NCBI GenBank assembly: GCA_026706595.1
Contig: JAPOYL010000015.1
Location: 1 to 57,390, forward strand
Direction of reading: 5' to 3'
DNA length: 57,390 nucleotides
Source: Gammaproteobacteria bacterium
GTDB lineage: Bacteria > Pseudomonadota > Gammaproteobacteria > UBA4575
Positions 9,276 to 17,991 of the stretch are shown here, one piece after another; the stretch's first letter is position 1, and every line of letters begins with the position of its first letter. The notes under the pieces are model-generated. The model was not told where the DNA came from and searched no databases. It worked only from the letters and a program-made list of their open reading frames with translations. Both the position numbers and the translations under genes were made by a program.

Positions 9276-11027
9276 ATGAAAAAGCTGCCGCGCTTCAGAA
9301 GCTTCATCCACACTGCGCTCGAGGACCTGCGGTTGCGCACCTCAAGGCCCGACGCGCTGGCCCTGCTTGCGGTCCTGAGCGTGATCGCCGGACTGGCAAC
9401 GGGCCTTGTGATCGTGTCCTTCCGGCTGCTGATCGAATATGCCCAGCTGCTTTTTCTGCCGGACAATGCGCCCGGAAACTTTGAAGGGCTGCCGCTCGCT
9501 TTTCGCATTGCACTGCCCGTGGCCGGGGCACTTCTGATTGCACTGGTATTCAGGCTCTGGGCACAGGGGCAGAACACCGTGGGCGTACTGCACGTCATGG
9601 AACGACTTTCCTACAACCGGGGATACCTGGGTCTGCGGGGCCTGATACTGCAGTACGTGGGGGCAGCACTTGCCATCATCTCGGGACAGTCCATGGGGCG
9701 CGAAGGCCCTTCCGTGCACCTGGGAGCGGCCACCGGCAGCCTCCTGGGACAGCGCCTGACGCTCCCGGACAATGCGATCCGCACGCTGATCGCCTGCGGG
9801 GCTGCCGCCGGCATCAGCGCCTCGTTCAATACCCCGCTGGCCGGTGTGATCTTTGCCCTGGAAGTGGTGATGATGGAGTATACGCTGGCCGGGTTCCTGC
9901 CAGTCATCCTGGCGGCCGTCAGTGCCACAGCGATTTCCCGGGCCGTGTTCGGGGCAGAACCCGTATTCTCCGTGCCCAACTTCGAGTTCATCACCCTGCT
10001 TGAGCTTCCCTACATTGTCCTGCTTGGAATGGTTACCGGGTTTGCCGCATTTCTCTTTATTTTCCTGACCCGGTTTACGGCACACGCCGGGCGCGAACTG
10101 CCTCTCTGGAAACGATTCCTGATCGCGGGCTCCATCACGGGCGTCTTGGCCGTGTTCGTCCCGCAAATCATGGGGCTGGGCTACGACACGGCCAGCAGCA
10201 TCCTGCAAAACGAGATCGGGCTAGTCCTGCTGCTCATGATATTTGCAGCCAAGGTGGTGGCCACTGCCTGCAGTGTAGGACTCGGGCTGCCGGCTGGGCT
10301 GATTGGCCCAACCTTCTTCATCGGGACATGCCTGGGCGGCATGATGGGTATCCTCGGGCAATGGGCGATCCCTGGACCCACCTCTTCCCCGGGTCTGTAT
10401 GCCCTGATCGGCATGGGTGCGATGATGGGCGCAGTCTTGCAGGCTCCGCTTGCGGCACTGACCGCAATCTTTGAACTGACCCGAAACTCGAACGTGATCC
10501 TGCCCGGGATGCTGGCAATCGTTACGGCGGGGCTGACGGCCAGTGTGCTGTTTGGCCAGCACTCCATCTACCGCACGCTGATGCGAGAACGCGGCATGGA
10601 TTATCGTCACAACCCCCTGGGGCAGGCCTTCGGACGGGTGGGCGTGGTCAACATCATGAACCGCAACATCAAGAACAGTCCCCGGGCGGTCACACCCGGG
10701 CAGGCCAAGGAACTGGTCAAGGGCGGAACGGAGTGGATCGTCATCCTGGAAGACTCCGGTACGTCTATACTGGCAGCGAAGGATCTGACCAACTTCCTGA
10801 TGGAGAACGAAGTGCTCGGTGAGACTGACATCGATCTCATGGAAATTCCTGCCAGGCGCTTGCGGGCAGGATTTACCGATCTGAAGGCCACCGTCAGTTC
10901 CGCGCGTGAGCAGTTCTTGAGGGAAAACGTGGAAGCGCTGTGCATTCGCAGTTTCTCAGTCGAAGGCACGGCCAAGATCTACGGCGTGCTCACCTTTGCC
11001 AGCCTGAAGAGTTCCTACTTCACCTAG
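9276..11027 (+). CDS. CLC-family chloride channel or transporter with C-terminal regulatory region
   Basis: A 583-residue inner-membrane protein with the CLC fold. Multiple hydrophobic helices span ~28-435. The gating-glutamate motif GREGPSVH is present (Glu143), and GLPAGLIGP corresponds to the GxFxP region. A soluble C-terminal domain (~455-583) resembles CBS-type regulatory modules. The usual GSGIP selectivity-filter sequence is not recognisable; the corresponding region reads AQGQNTVGVLHV. Exchange of chloride for protons versus a different anion therefore cannot be predicted. The ATG at 9276 is chosen because the upstream open frame overlaps divergent argC. hemJ begins 24 bp after its stop. 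Confidence 0.9.
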   Translation: MKKLPRFRSFIHTALEDLRLRTSRPDALALLAVLSVIAGLATGLVIVSFRLLIEYAQLLFLPDNAPGNFEGLPLAFRIALPVAGALLIALVFRLWAQGQNTVGVLHVMERLSYNRGYLGLRGLILQYVGAALAIISGQSMGREGPSVHLGAATGSLLGQRLTLPDNAIRTLIACGAAAGISASFNTPLAGVIFALEVVMMEYTLAGFLPVILAAVSATAISRAVFGAEPVFSVPNFEFITLLELPYIVLLGMVTGFAAFLFIFLTRFTAHAGRELPLWKRFLIAGSITGVLAVFVPQIMGLGYDTASSILQNEIGLVLLLMIFAAKVVATACSVGLGLPAGLIGPTFFIGTCLGGMMGILGQWAIPGPTSSPGLYALIGMGAMMGAVLQAPLAALTAIFELTRNSNVILPGMLAIVTAGLTASVLFGQHSIYRTLMRERGMDYRHNPLGQAFGRVGVVNIMNRNIKNSPRAVTPGQAKELVKGGTEWIVILEDSGTSILAAKDLTNFLMENEVLGETDIDLMEIPARRLRAGFTDLKATVSSAREQFLRENVEALCIRSFSVEGTAKIYGVLTFASLKSSYFT

Positions 11028-11051
11028 CCACCACTGTACGAGTCACCCAAT

Positions 11052-11471
11052 ATGCTCTGGATCAAGGCCTTTCACATTGTTTTCGTCATCACCTGGTTCG
11101 CAGGACTGTTCTACCTGCCGCGCCTGTTCGTATACCACGCGATGTCGACCGACCAGGCCAGCCAGGAGCGCTTCAAGATCATGGAGCGGAAACTTTTCCG
11201 GGGAATCATGACGCCGAGTGCGGTACTGGCGCTCCTGTCCGGCATTGCCATCCTCCATTACGTACCGGGCTTCCTGCACACCGGCTGGATGGCCCTCAAG
11301 CTCGCACTGGTCGGGTTGCTGATTTTCTATCACGTCTGGTGCGGCGTGATCCTGAAGGCATTCCGGGAAGACAGGAACACCCGCTCCCATGTATGGTACC
11401 GCTGGTTCAACGAGGCGCCCGTACTGGCCCTGGTGGCCATCGTCGTGCTGGTGACCGTCAAACCCTTCTGA
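11052..11471 (+). CDS. hemJ: Protoporphyrinogen oxidase HemJ
   Basis: A 139-residue integral membrane protein with four predicted transmembrane helices. It matches HemJ (formerly UPF0093), which oxidises protoporphyrinogen IX to protoporphyrin IX in many bacteria lacking HemG or HemY. The conserved His8 in IKAFHIVFVITWFAGLFYLPRL and the WMALKLAL segment are family hallmarks. It follows the CLC gene closely on the same strand. A second haem-synthesis gene, hemL, lies about 11 kb downstream. Confidence 0.92.
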   Translation: MLWIKAFHIVFVITWFAGLFYLPRLFVYHAMSTDQASQERFKIMERKLFRGIMTPSAVLALLSGIAILHYVPGFLHTGWMALKLALVGLLIFYHVWCGVILKAFREDRNTRSHVWYRWFNEAPVLALVAIVVLVTVKPF

Positions 11472-11542
11472 GCGTCACACATTCTTGTGCACAAGGGCTT
11501 AAAATACCTAATCCCCTGCACCGTTGAGTGAACCCTGCTGCC

Positions 11543-12199
11543 ATGGCCCTTGTTTTTCTCGATCTCGATGAAACCCTGCTGGACGGGGACAGTGACTATG
11601 AATGGGGCCGCTATCTCGCTACCACCGGCAAGGTGGACCGCACCACGTATGAAAAGGAAAACGAGCGCTTTTACCGGGAGTACCTCGCAGGCACGTTCGA
11701 CATCCTGGAATTTCTCGACTTCGCCCTCAAGCCGCTGGCTGAAAATTCCTACGCCGAGCTGTGCCGATGGCGGAGCCGGTTTGTCGAGACCCGCATCCGG
11801 CCGATGATCAAGGCCAAGGCCCATGAACTCATCAGCCAACACCGCGAGGCCGGTGACGAGCTGGTGATCATCACCTCGACCAACCGCTTCATCGTCGAGC
11901 CGATCTGTGAACTACTGGAAATTGAGAACCTGATCGCCACTGAACCGGCGCAGGAGAACGGGGAGTTCACGGGTGCGGTTGAAGGCATTCCCTGCTTCGG
12001 GCCGGGCAAGGTCACGCGTGCTGACCAATGGGCCGACTCCTGCTCCAAGAGCCTGCAAGACAGCTACTTCTATACCGATTCCTTCAATGATTTGCCACTG
12101 CTTGAGCATGTCGGCTTCCCGGTCGCGGTTGATGCCGACGAGAAGCTTGCGGCCCATGCGAGCAAGCTCGGCTGGAAGCAGATCAGCCTGAAATCATAG
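11543..12199 (+). CDS. HAD-IB family phosphatase (SerB-like)
   Basis: A 218-residue HAD hydrolase of subfamily IB. Motif I is FLDLDETLLDGDSD near the N-terminus, motif II is IITSTNRFI, and motif III/IV is FYTDSFNDLPLLEHV. All acidic catalytic residues are present, so phosphatase activity is expected. The substrate is not evident: phosphoserine phosphatase-like and histidinol-phosphatase-like roles are known in the subfamily. The ATG at 11543 begins directly at the conserved domain. A GTG at 11528 would add five residues. It converges with the PfkB kinase gene, 16 bp apart. Confidence 0.88.
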   Translation: MALVFLDLDETLLDGDSDYEWGRYLATTGKVDRTTYEKENERFYREYLAGTFDILEFLDFALKPLAENSYAELCRWRSRFVETRIRPMIKAKAHELISQHREAGDELVIITSTNRFIVEPICELLEIENLIATEPAQENGEFTGAVEGIPCFGPGKVTRADQWADSCSKSLQDSYFYTDSFNDLPLLEHVGFPVAVDADEKLAAHASKLGWKQISLKS

Positions 12200-12215
12200 T
12201 CGCGCAGCGCAAACG

Positions 12216-13148
12216 TCAGAATGCGTGACCGAATTCCTGCTCGTAACGCTCCCTGAACTCGTCCGGGGTAATGCTGTGGTTCTGGGTGCCGGGGTGCGCC
12301 ACCTTGATAGCACTGATCAGCGAGGCGATGCGGCCGCTGACTTCCCAGTCCAGGCCGTTCATCAGGCCAAACAACAGCCCGCCGCGATAAGCGTCTCCGC
12401 AACCGGTCGGGTCCTGCACCGAACCAGCCCACACCGCCGGGATCTCGATGCGGCTGCCATCGGTATGGATGGCGGACCCCTTGCTGCCGTAGGTCACGAT
12501 CATGGCCTCCACCTGTTCGGCGATCTTCTGGATTCCGAGGCCGGTGCGCTCCTGCAACAATTCCGACTCGTAATCGTTCACGCAGATGTAGCTGGCCTGC
12601 TCGATGAACGACAGCAGTTCATCGCCGTTGAACATGGGCATGCCCTGACCCGGATCGAAGATGAACGGGATGCCGGCTTCATGGCACTGCCGGGCATGCT
12701 GCAGCATGCCTTCCTTGCCGTCCGGCGAGATGATCGCAATGCTGATGTCCCCGTCGGAGGGCACATCGTTTTCATGCGAGTTGTTCATCGCACCCGAGTG
12801 GAACGCGGTGATCTGGTTGTCGTCCAGGTCCGTGGTGACAAACGCCTGCGCGGTGTATTCATGCCCGATCTTCTTGATGTAGCGCTGGCTCAAGCCGCAC
12901 TGCTCGATCCATTCGGCGTAGGGCTCGAAATCCTGCCCCGCCGTGGCCATGATCTGGCCTTCACCACCCAGCAAGTGCAGGTTGTAGGCGATGTTGCCGG
13001 CGCATCCCCCGAATTCGCGGCGAATCTGCGGCACCATGAACGAAACATTCAGGATGTGCACTTTTTCCGGCAGGATGTGCTCCTTGAATCGACCCGGAAA
13101 TACCATGATGGTATCGTAAGCCAGAGAACCGCAGATCAGGGCTGACAT
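12216..13148 (-). CDS. PfkB-family carbohydrate or adenosine kinase
   Basis: A 310-residue ribokinase-fold kinase. The N-terminal substrate region includes FGGCAGNIAYNLHLLGG, and the C-terminal PfkB signature DPTGCGDAYRGG supplies the catalytic Asp and anion hole. The FGGCAGNIAYNL form occurs in proteins often labelled adenosine kinase-like, but the substrate cannot be read from the sequence. It diverges across about 115 bp from a class II aldolase-like gene. A kinase plus aldolase pair acting on one sugar phosphate is an inference only. Confidence 0.88.
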   Translation of the reverse strand: MSALICGSLAYDTIMVFPGRFKEHILPEKVHILNVSFMVPQIRREFGGCAGNIAYNLHLLGGEGQIMATAGQDFEPYAEWIEQCGLSQRYIKKIGHEYTAQAFVTTDLDDNQITAFHSGAMNNSHENDVPSDGDISIAIISPDGKEGMLQHARQCHEAGIPFIFDPGQGMPMFNGDELLSFIEQASYICVNDYESELLQERTGLGIQKIAEQVEAMIVTYGSKGSAIHTDGSRIEIPAVWAGSVQDPTGCGDAYRGGLLFGLMNGLDWEVSGRIASLISAIKVAHPGTQNHSITPDEFRERYEQEFGHAF

Positions 13149-13263
13149 CGGTATGTCCTCTTACACGTTCCAAAAGTGGCTGGCATTCATGTATCTCAAG
13201 TTGCCCGTCCTGGCATGGGCTGAATAACGCGTCCGACAATAAAACAAATCAACTTTCGAATCC

Positions 13264-13818
13264 ATGTGCACGAAAGAAAAACTGGTGTCCTGCTATTCCT
13301 GGCTGCGCCAGTATGGCTACAACGACTCACACAGCGGCAATGCCTCGTTCCGTGAGGGGGACACCGTCTGGATTACCCCTTCGGGGGCCTGTGCGGACAC
13401 CCTGGCACCCGAGGACCTGGTGGCCTGCAGCATGCAGGGCGAGGCGGGTGAAAACGCATCGTTCGACATAAAACTGCATCTCGAAGTGTACCGGCAAAAC
13501 CCCAAAGCGCGCGTGCTGCTGCACAGCCACGGGCCGTACAGCATTGCGGTCACCCTGGACGGGGAGGATTTCGTACCCGTGGATTTCGAGGGACAGCTGT
13601 ATTTCCCGCGAGTGCCCGTACACAGCATCCCATACGAGCAATACGCCGAGCAGTCGCCGCAGGTGGTCGCGCGCGCCCTGAGCGAACACCGCATTACCGT
13701 GACCTGCGGGCACGGGGTCTACACCTGCGCCGAGTCACTGGACCTGGCATACAAATGGACGTGCTCGCTCGAGCAGTCCGCAAAGATCGCACACCTGGCA
13801 AGACAGATCGGGCGCTAG
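13264..13818 (+). CDS. Class II aldolase/adducin-family protein
   Basis: A 184-residue protein of the class II aldolase family (fuculose-phosphate aldolase and MtnB-type enzymes). The phosphate-binding HSGNASFR segment is at ~23-30. The metal and catalytic residues fit Glu74 in HLEVY, His87 and His89 in LLHSHGP, and His150 in CGHGVYTCA. The full zinc site is therefore present and the protein should be active. Cleavage of a sugar-1-phosphate or dehydration of methylthioribulose-1-phosphate are both possible. It overlaps the convergent rubredoxin gene by 4 bases. Confidence 0.85.
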   Translation: MCTKEKLVSCYSWLRQYGYNDSHSGNASFREGDTVWITPSGACADTLAPEDLVACSMQGEAGENASFDIKLHLEVYRQNPKARVLLHSHGPYSIAVTLDGEDFVPVDFEGQLYFPRVPVHSIPYEQYAEQSPQVVARALSEHRITVTCGHGVYTCAESLDLAYKWTCSLEQSAKIAHLARQIGR

Positions 13819-13985
13819 ACCTCGATCATCTGGAAGTCGTCTTTCATCGCCCCGCATTCGGGGCAGCACCAGTTCAAGGGGATGTCCTCCCAGCGCGTGC
13901 CGGGAGCGATGCCCTCATCAGGAGCCCCGCGGGCTTCGTCGTAGATCCACCCGCAAATCACGCACATATATGTTTTATACTGCAT
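13815..13985 (-). CDS. Rubredoxin
   Basis: A 56-residue rubredoxin, an electron carrier with one iron bound by four cysteines in two pairs, CVICGW and CCPECGA, which are both present. The start at 13985 gives the normal family length ([18 protein letters not shown]). A longer in-frame extension upstream overlaps divergent thiD and has no family similarity. The gene lies 24 bp from thiD on the opposite strand. Confidence 0.96.
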   Translation of the reverse strand: MQYKTYMCVICGWIYDEARGAPDEGIAPGTRWEDIPLNWCCPECGAMKDDFQMIEV

Positions 13986-14009
13986 TGATCCTGTTCTTGC
14001 GCACCTGCA

Positions 14010-14804
14010 ATGAATGAAAGTACTGCATCGGTTCCTGTAGTAATGGCGATGTCTGGCTCGGACCCGACAGGCGGGGCGGGCATACAGGCCGACATTGAAA
14101 CGCTGGCCAGCTTGGGCTGCCATACGGCGCCCGTGATCACGTCAATCACGGTTCAAAATACTACGAACGTGCAGAAAACTCTACAGGTTGATGAGCACAT
14201 GATCATCGAGCAGGCCCGCGTCGTTCTGGAGGACATGGATGTCGCGGCAATCAAGATCGGCCTGGTCGGTAGCGTGGAAACCGCAGGTGCCATCCACTCA
14301 CTGCTGATGGACTATCCCCAGCTGCTGGTGGTGCTGGACCCGGTCATCTGTGCGGGCGGGGGCAAGGTACTGGCTGACGACGGTGTGGTACAGGCCATCA
14401 ACGCGCTGCTCACACCGCTGGTCAATGTCATCACGCCCAACCGCCACGAAGTGAAAATGCTGGCCCCGGAAGGGGATACGCTGGAGGCCTGTGCCATGGC
14501 CATCCTGGAGCGTGGGGCACATTACGTGCTGGTCACGGACAGCCAGGAGGATGCAAACGAAGTTCACAATGCCCTGTACGGCAACCACCGCAAGCTCAAC
14601 TCGCATGCCTGGCCGCGCATGCCGGGACAGTACCACGGCACGGGCTGCACGCTGGCGGCGGCCATCGCCGGGCTGCTCGCCCACGGGCAGGAGGTGCTGT
14701 CCGCCGTCTACCAGGCGCAGGATTTTGCCTGGAAATGCCTGCAGTCGGCCCACCAGCTCGGCATGGGCCAGAAAATTCCCAACCGCTTTTACTGGGCCAA
14801 GTAA
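14010..14804 (+). CDS. thiD: Hydroxymethylpyrimidine/phosphomethylpyrimidine kinase
   Basis: A 264-residue ribokinase-fold enzyme that phosphorylates HMP and HMP-phosphate for thiamine synthesis. Diagnostic segments are [20 protein letters not shown] near the N-terminus and the anion-hole motif GTGCTLAAA near residue 210. In Pseudomonas and relatives thiD is followed directly by thiE and hemL. Here thiE and hemL lie 6.5 kb downstream beyond the MMPL, toxin-antitoxin and transposon block. No TPP riboswitch was recognised in the 24-bp upstream gap. Confidence 0.95.
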   Translation: MNESTASVPVVMAMSGSDPTGGAGIQADIETLASLGCHTAPVITSITVQNTTNVQKTLQVDEHMIIEQARVVLEDMDVAAIKIGLVGSVETAGAIHSLLMDYPQLLVVLDPVICAGGGKVLADDGVVQAINALLTPLVNVITPNRHEVKMLAPEGDTLEACAMAILERGAHYVLVTDSQEDANEVHNALYGNHRKLNSHAWPRMPGQYHGTGCTLAAAIAGLLAHGQEVLSAVYQAQDFAWKCLQSAHQLGMGQKIPNRFYWAK

Positions 14805-14859
14805 CACGCCGGCCGGGGATCACCCGCCGTTCTGACAAGTCACCGGGTAATGCCGACCC

Positions 14860-17172
14860 TCAACGCAATCGCTTGCGGTCCATGGCAATCAGCAAGGTCG
14901 GAAGAAGCAGGAAATCCGCGATCAATGCAAACACGATCGTGATGGCGACCAGCATGCCGAGCGCCCAGCTCGGCTCGAATCCCGACGAGGAAAACACCAG
15001 GAAACCTGCCGCCAGGACCGCGGTCGTGGTCCAGAGCGCCTGACCCACCGTATTGAAGGAGAAGCGAACCGCATCGGGTGCGAGGAATCCCTCGCGCCGG
15101 GCTTTCAGGTACTTGCTCAGGAAATGGATCGTGTCGTCCACCACGATGCCGAGGACGATGGCAACCACGATCGATGCGGGCAGGCCCACGTAGCCGACAA
15201 GATAGCCCCACAGGCCGAAACTCATGGCCGCCGGAATGAAATTGGGCACCAGGCTGACGAGACCCAGGCGCACACTCCTGAAGGCCAGCACCAGTATCAT
15301 CGAGATGAGAATCATGGCGATCACCGTGCCTTGCAGCATGCTGTAGATGTTGCGTTCGGTGATGTAGGCAAAGATCATGCTGATCCCCGAGGCCTGCGAA
15401 GTCACACCGGGCAGGTTGGCCGCCAGCCAGGCCTGGGCACGGTCTTCGAGCTGGCGCAGTTCGCGGGTGGACATGTCCCGGGCCATCACGGTCATGCGGG
15501 TGGCCGACTTGGCCATGTTGATGCGGTCGTTGAGATCCATGCCCTCGGGGAGCGAGAGCTCGTACAGCAGCAGGTATTGTGCAGCAAGTGCCTGGGTGTC
15601 GGGCAGCCGGTGGAATGTGGGGTCGTCTGCGTGCATGTTGCGGTTCAGGCGCTTCATGATGTCCGTGAAGGCCTGTACATTGGTGACTTCCGGCTGTTCG
15701 CGGTACCACTCGGCAAAGGCCTCCACGGCACGCAGGTAGTCCGGGTCGGTGATGCCGTCGACACGGCCTGCATCCAGCGAATACTCGAGCAGGTCCAGGC
15801 CGCTCAGGTTGTCGATGACAAAATCCGTGGAACGGCGAAGCTCGTACCGCTCATCAAAATACTCCGTCCAGTTGTCGGTCAACTCATTGCGCGGGATGCC
15901 CGAGATCAGGGCCACTGCGACCAGCCCCAGAAACCAGAACAGGAACGTTCGCCGGGCAATGACAAAGTCCGCCAAGCGATCGAAAAAACCGCGCCGCGCC
16001 GTTTGCACTTCCCGCACGTGCAGGGGAAAGACGGAAAGCAGCGCTGGCAGGAGCGTCATGGAATATACGAATGCCCAGAAAATGCCGAATGCCACGAAAT
16101 TGCCCAGACTGCGAAATGGCGGCGAATCCGCAAAATTCAGGCTGAGAAATCCGATGGTCGTGGTCAGCGAGGTCAAGAACACGGGGTAGGCATTGATGCG
16201 TATGGACTCGACGATGGCCGCATTCTTGTCAAGCCCGCGCCGCATGGCAGACATGTACCCGGTGACCACATGGATCGAATGGGCGACCGTGACGGTCATG
16301 ACGATGATGGGCACCCCGGCATTGCCGGGACTCAGGATCGTGCCAAGCCAGCCCGCAAAGCCCATGGTGGTACCGACCACGAACAGGGTCATGGTCATGA
16401 TCGCGACTGTGCACCAGAGTGATCGCAAAAGGAACACCGCCACGAGCACGATGACAAGGAACACGATTGGTGTCAGGGTCAGCACGTCATCGCGGGTGGC
16501 ATCGGCGAAGGCCCGGTTCATGACGATGCTGCCGGTCATGTAGAAGTCAACGCCCGGATAGCGGGCACGGGCCTCGTCCAGCAATACATTGAGATAGTCG
16601 GTAATCTCGACGATTGCCTGGTCGGGCTTCTCAGGCAAGACGAAATTGATCAGCAGGCCACCGACACGCCCGTCATGGGAAATGATGCGCCCGGTCAACT
16701 CGTCTGCACCGAGCGCGGTGGCCCGGGCCCGTGCAAGCTCGGCATCACTTAACGCACGTGCATCCTCGACCAGCGGGGCGACGACCAGGTCATCGCCGAA
16801 TGCCTCGCTGTGCAGGTAGTTGGTCAGCGAGTCCACCCGGCTGGAATACGGGGTTCGCCATGCCGCTTCGGTCAGTTCTTCAAAGGCACCCAGCACTTCA
16901 CGCGTGAAGGTCTCGCCGTCGCGGGGGGCCACTGCAATCAGCAGTCGATCCGAGGTGGAGTACGTATCCCGCAGCGTATCCAGGGCAGCCAGTTGCGGGT
17001 TGCCCTCGTCGAACAGGATGCGGTAGTCATTGGTGATGCCGAGAAAGACCGCGCCCACGGCCGTGACCAGCGTCAGCGCCATGGCAGCGCCTATGACCCA
17101 CCCGCGATGGCCCAGGACCCAGGTCACCATACGTTCCAGCAACTGGTGGTTCTTGTCGAAAAGTGCCTTCAT
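14860..17172 (-). CDS. MMPL-type RND superfamily transporter
   Basis: A 770-residue inner-membrane transporter of the RND/MMPL class. One N-terminal helix (~23-47) and a periplasmic loop domain (~48-235) are followed by a five- to six-helix bundle with the MMPL-like stretch TVTVAHSIHVVTGY. A second helix, a second loop domain, and a second bundle with VLGIVVDDTIHFLSKY complete the duplicated architecture. The substrate is unknown; lipid or hydrophobic compound export is known for the class. No membrane-fusion or outer-membrane partner gene is adjacent. It is transcribed against thiD and separates thiD from thiE. Confidence 0.9.
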   Translation of the reverse strand: MKALFDKNHQLLERMVTWVLGHRGWVIGAAMALTLVTAVGAVFLGITNDYRILFDEGNPQLAALDTLRDTYSTSDRLLIAVAPRDGETFTREVLGAFEELTEAAWRTPYSSRVDSLTNYLHSEAFGDDLVVAPLVEDARALSDAELARARATALGADELTGRIISHDGRVGGLLINFVLPEKPDQAIVEITDYLNVLLDEARARYPGVDFYMTGSIVMNRAFADATRDDVLTLTPIVFLVIVLVAVFLLRSLWCTVAIMTMTLFVVGTTMGFAGWLGTILSPGNAGVPIIVMTVTVAHSIHVVTGYMSAMRRGLDKNAAIVESIRINAYPVFLTSLTTTIGFLSLNFADSPPFRSLGNFVAFGIFWAFVYSMTLLPALLSVFPLHVREVQTARRGFFDRLADFVIARRTFLFWFLGLVAVALISGIPRNELTDNWTEYFDERYELRRSTDFVIDNLSGLDLLEYSLDAGRVDGITDPDYLRAVEAFAEWYREQPEVTNVQAFTDIMKRLNRNMHADDPTFHRLPDTQALAAQYLLLYELSLPEGMDLNDRINMAKSATRMTVMARDMSTRELRQLEDRAQAWLAANLPGVTSQASGISMIFAYITERNIYSMLQGTVIAMILISMILVLAFRSVRLGLVSLVPNFIPAAMSFGLWGYLVGYVGLPASIVVAIVLGIVVDDTIHFLSKYLKARREGFLAPDAVRFSFNTVGQALWTTTAVLAAGFLVFSSSGFEPSWALGMLVAITIVFALIADFLLLPTLLIAMDRKRLR

Positions 17173-17524
17173 AAACCTCTACACTGCCTAACGGGGTAAC
17201 GAACCGGCCCCAACGGGAAGGCGCGGACTAGTGGCACGGGATACACCTCCCTGTCGTACGGCACCATGAGAAGACTGAAAATCTGGCACTCTTTTGAGTT
17301 CACACTTCAGGATATAGTTTTACAAAGTATAGTGCGCTGAAACCTGCCGACATAATCCCCGTGTTACATCTCACCGGATAGCAAGATATTGCTGCCGACA
17401 CTGTCTTCCAGGGCACTATGCCTGTTGCCGCCCGTCCGTGCACACCTGTCTCGGTCCACCCTGCCATGCACCCGGGTCGTCACGCTCGCGACCCGTCCTT
17501 CCAAAAAGTGTTCCTGACATCGTT
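17173..17524. other. Intergenic region between divergent MMPL gene and toxin-antitoxin operon
   Basis: About 350 bases with no supported gene. It should hold the promoter of the MMPL gene (minus strand). The stretch around 17300-17335 is A+T-rich and could contain it, but no convincing hexamer pair was found. Short open frames here have no family resemblance and no ribosome-binding site. Confidence 0.4.
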
Positions 17525-17578
17525 GACTGTATTATTACAGTCAAGTAGACTGTATTAATGAACTGTAAATATACAGTT
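17525..17578 (+). promoter_or_regulatory. Tandem palindromic operators of the toxin-antitoxin operon
   Basis: Two 18-base palindromes share the half-site ACTGTA: GACTGTA-TTAT-TACAGTC at 17525-17542 and AACTGTA-AATA-TACAGTT at 17561-17578. A single half-site GACTGTA lies between them at 17548-17554. The second palindrome ends 11 bases before the antitoxin ATG, so a bound protein would cover the promoter or the ribosome-binding region. Autorepression by the antitoxin is typical for type II modules. Assignment of this binding site to the antitoxin is inference. Confidence 0.7.
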
Positions 17579-17589
17579 AGGAAGGAATC

Positions 17590-17991
17590 ATGATTGCTCA
17601 AGCTGAACAACTGCTACAACGTGGCCCCAGTGTCACCCGTTCACTGTTGCCGGCGATATTTGCCATTTTCAGTCAGTGGAAGCTCACTGGCGCCCAGCAG
17701 ATGACCTTGCTGGGGCTCAGCAACGAGAAGACCCTGTACAACTGGAAGAGCCACCCGGAAAAGGCCAAGCTGACACGGGATACGCTGGAGCGCACCAGCT
17801 ATATCCTGGGGATCTACAAATCCCTGCAAATCCTGTTCCCTGACCCGACGTTGGCCGATCAGTGGCTGGCTACGCCCAATGACAACCTGTTGTTCAACGG
17901 CATGGCACCGCTGGACCGGTTGCTGGTGGGGCAGGTGGTGGACTTGGCCGTGGTCAGGAATTTCCTTGATGCGGAGCGAAGTGGCTGGTGA
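17590..17991 (+). CDS. Xre/MbcA/ParS-type antitoxin (DUF2384)
   Basis: A 133-residue antitoxin. Residues ~15-65 form a helix-turn-helix-like region (QMTLLGLSNEKTLYNWK). Residues ~75-130 form the DUF2384 toxin-binding domain, recognisable from DQWLATPNDNLLFNGMAPLDRLLVG. Such proteins neutralise RES-domain toxins and repress their own operon. Palindromic operators lie immediately upstream. The stop codon overlaps the toxin GTG start in GTGA, so translation is coupled. Confidence 0.92.
   Translation: MIAQAEQLLQRGPSVTRSLLPAIFAIFSQWKLTGAQQMTLLGLSNEKTLYNWKSHPEKAKLTRDTLERTSYILGIYKSLQILFPDPTLADQWLATPNDNLLFNGMAPLDRLLVGQVVDLAVVRNFLDAERSGW

Noticed and set aside
13949-14009. A thiamine pyrophosphate riboswitch before thiD
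   Set aside because: The gap to the divergent rubredoxin gene is only 24 bp and no THI-box sequence was recognised.
15124-16422. A long plus-strand frame opposite the MMPL transporter
   Set aside because: It is the antisense of a transporter with clear duplicated architecture; the His/Asp-rich text has no domain.
17380-17393. The small dyad AGCAAGATATTGCT as an operator
   Set aside because: Five-base arms around a four-base centre are too short to distinguish from chance and no gene start is near.
17416-17610. A 64-codon minus-strand frame across the toxin-antitoxin operators
   Set aside because: It overlaps the palindromic operators and the antitoxin start, and has no ribosome-binding site or similarity.
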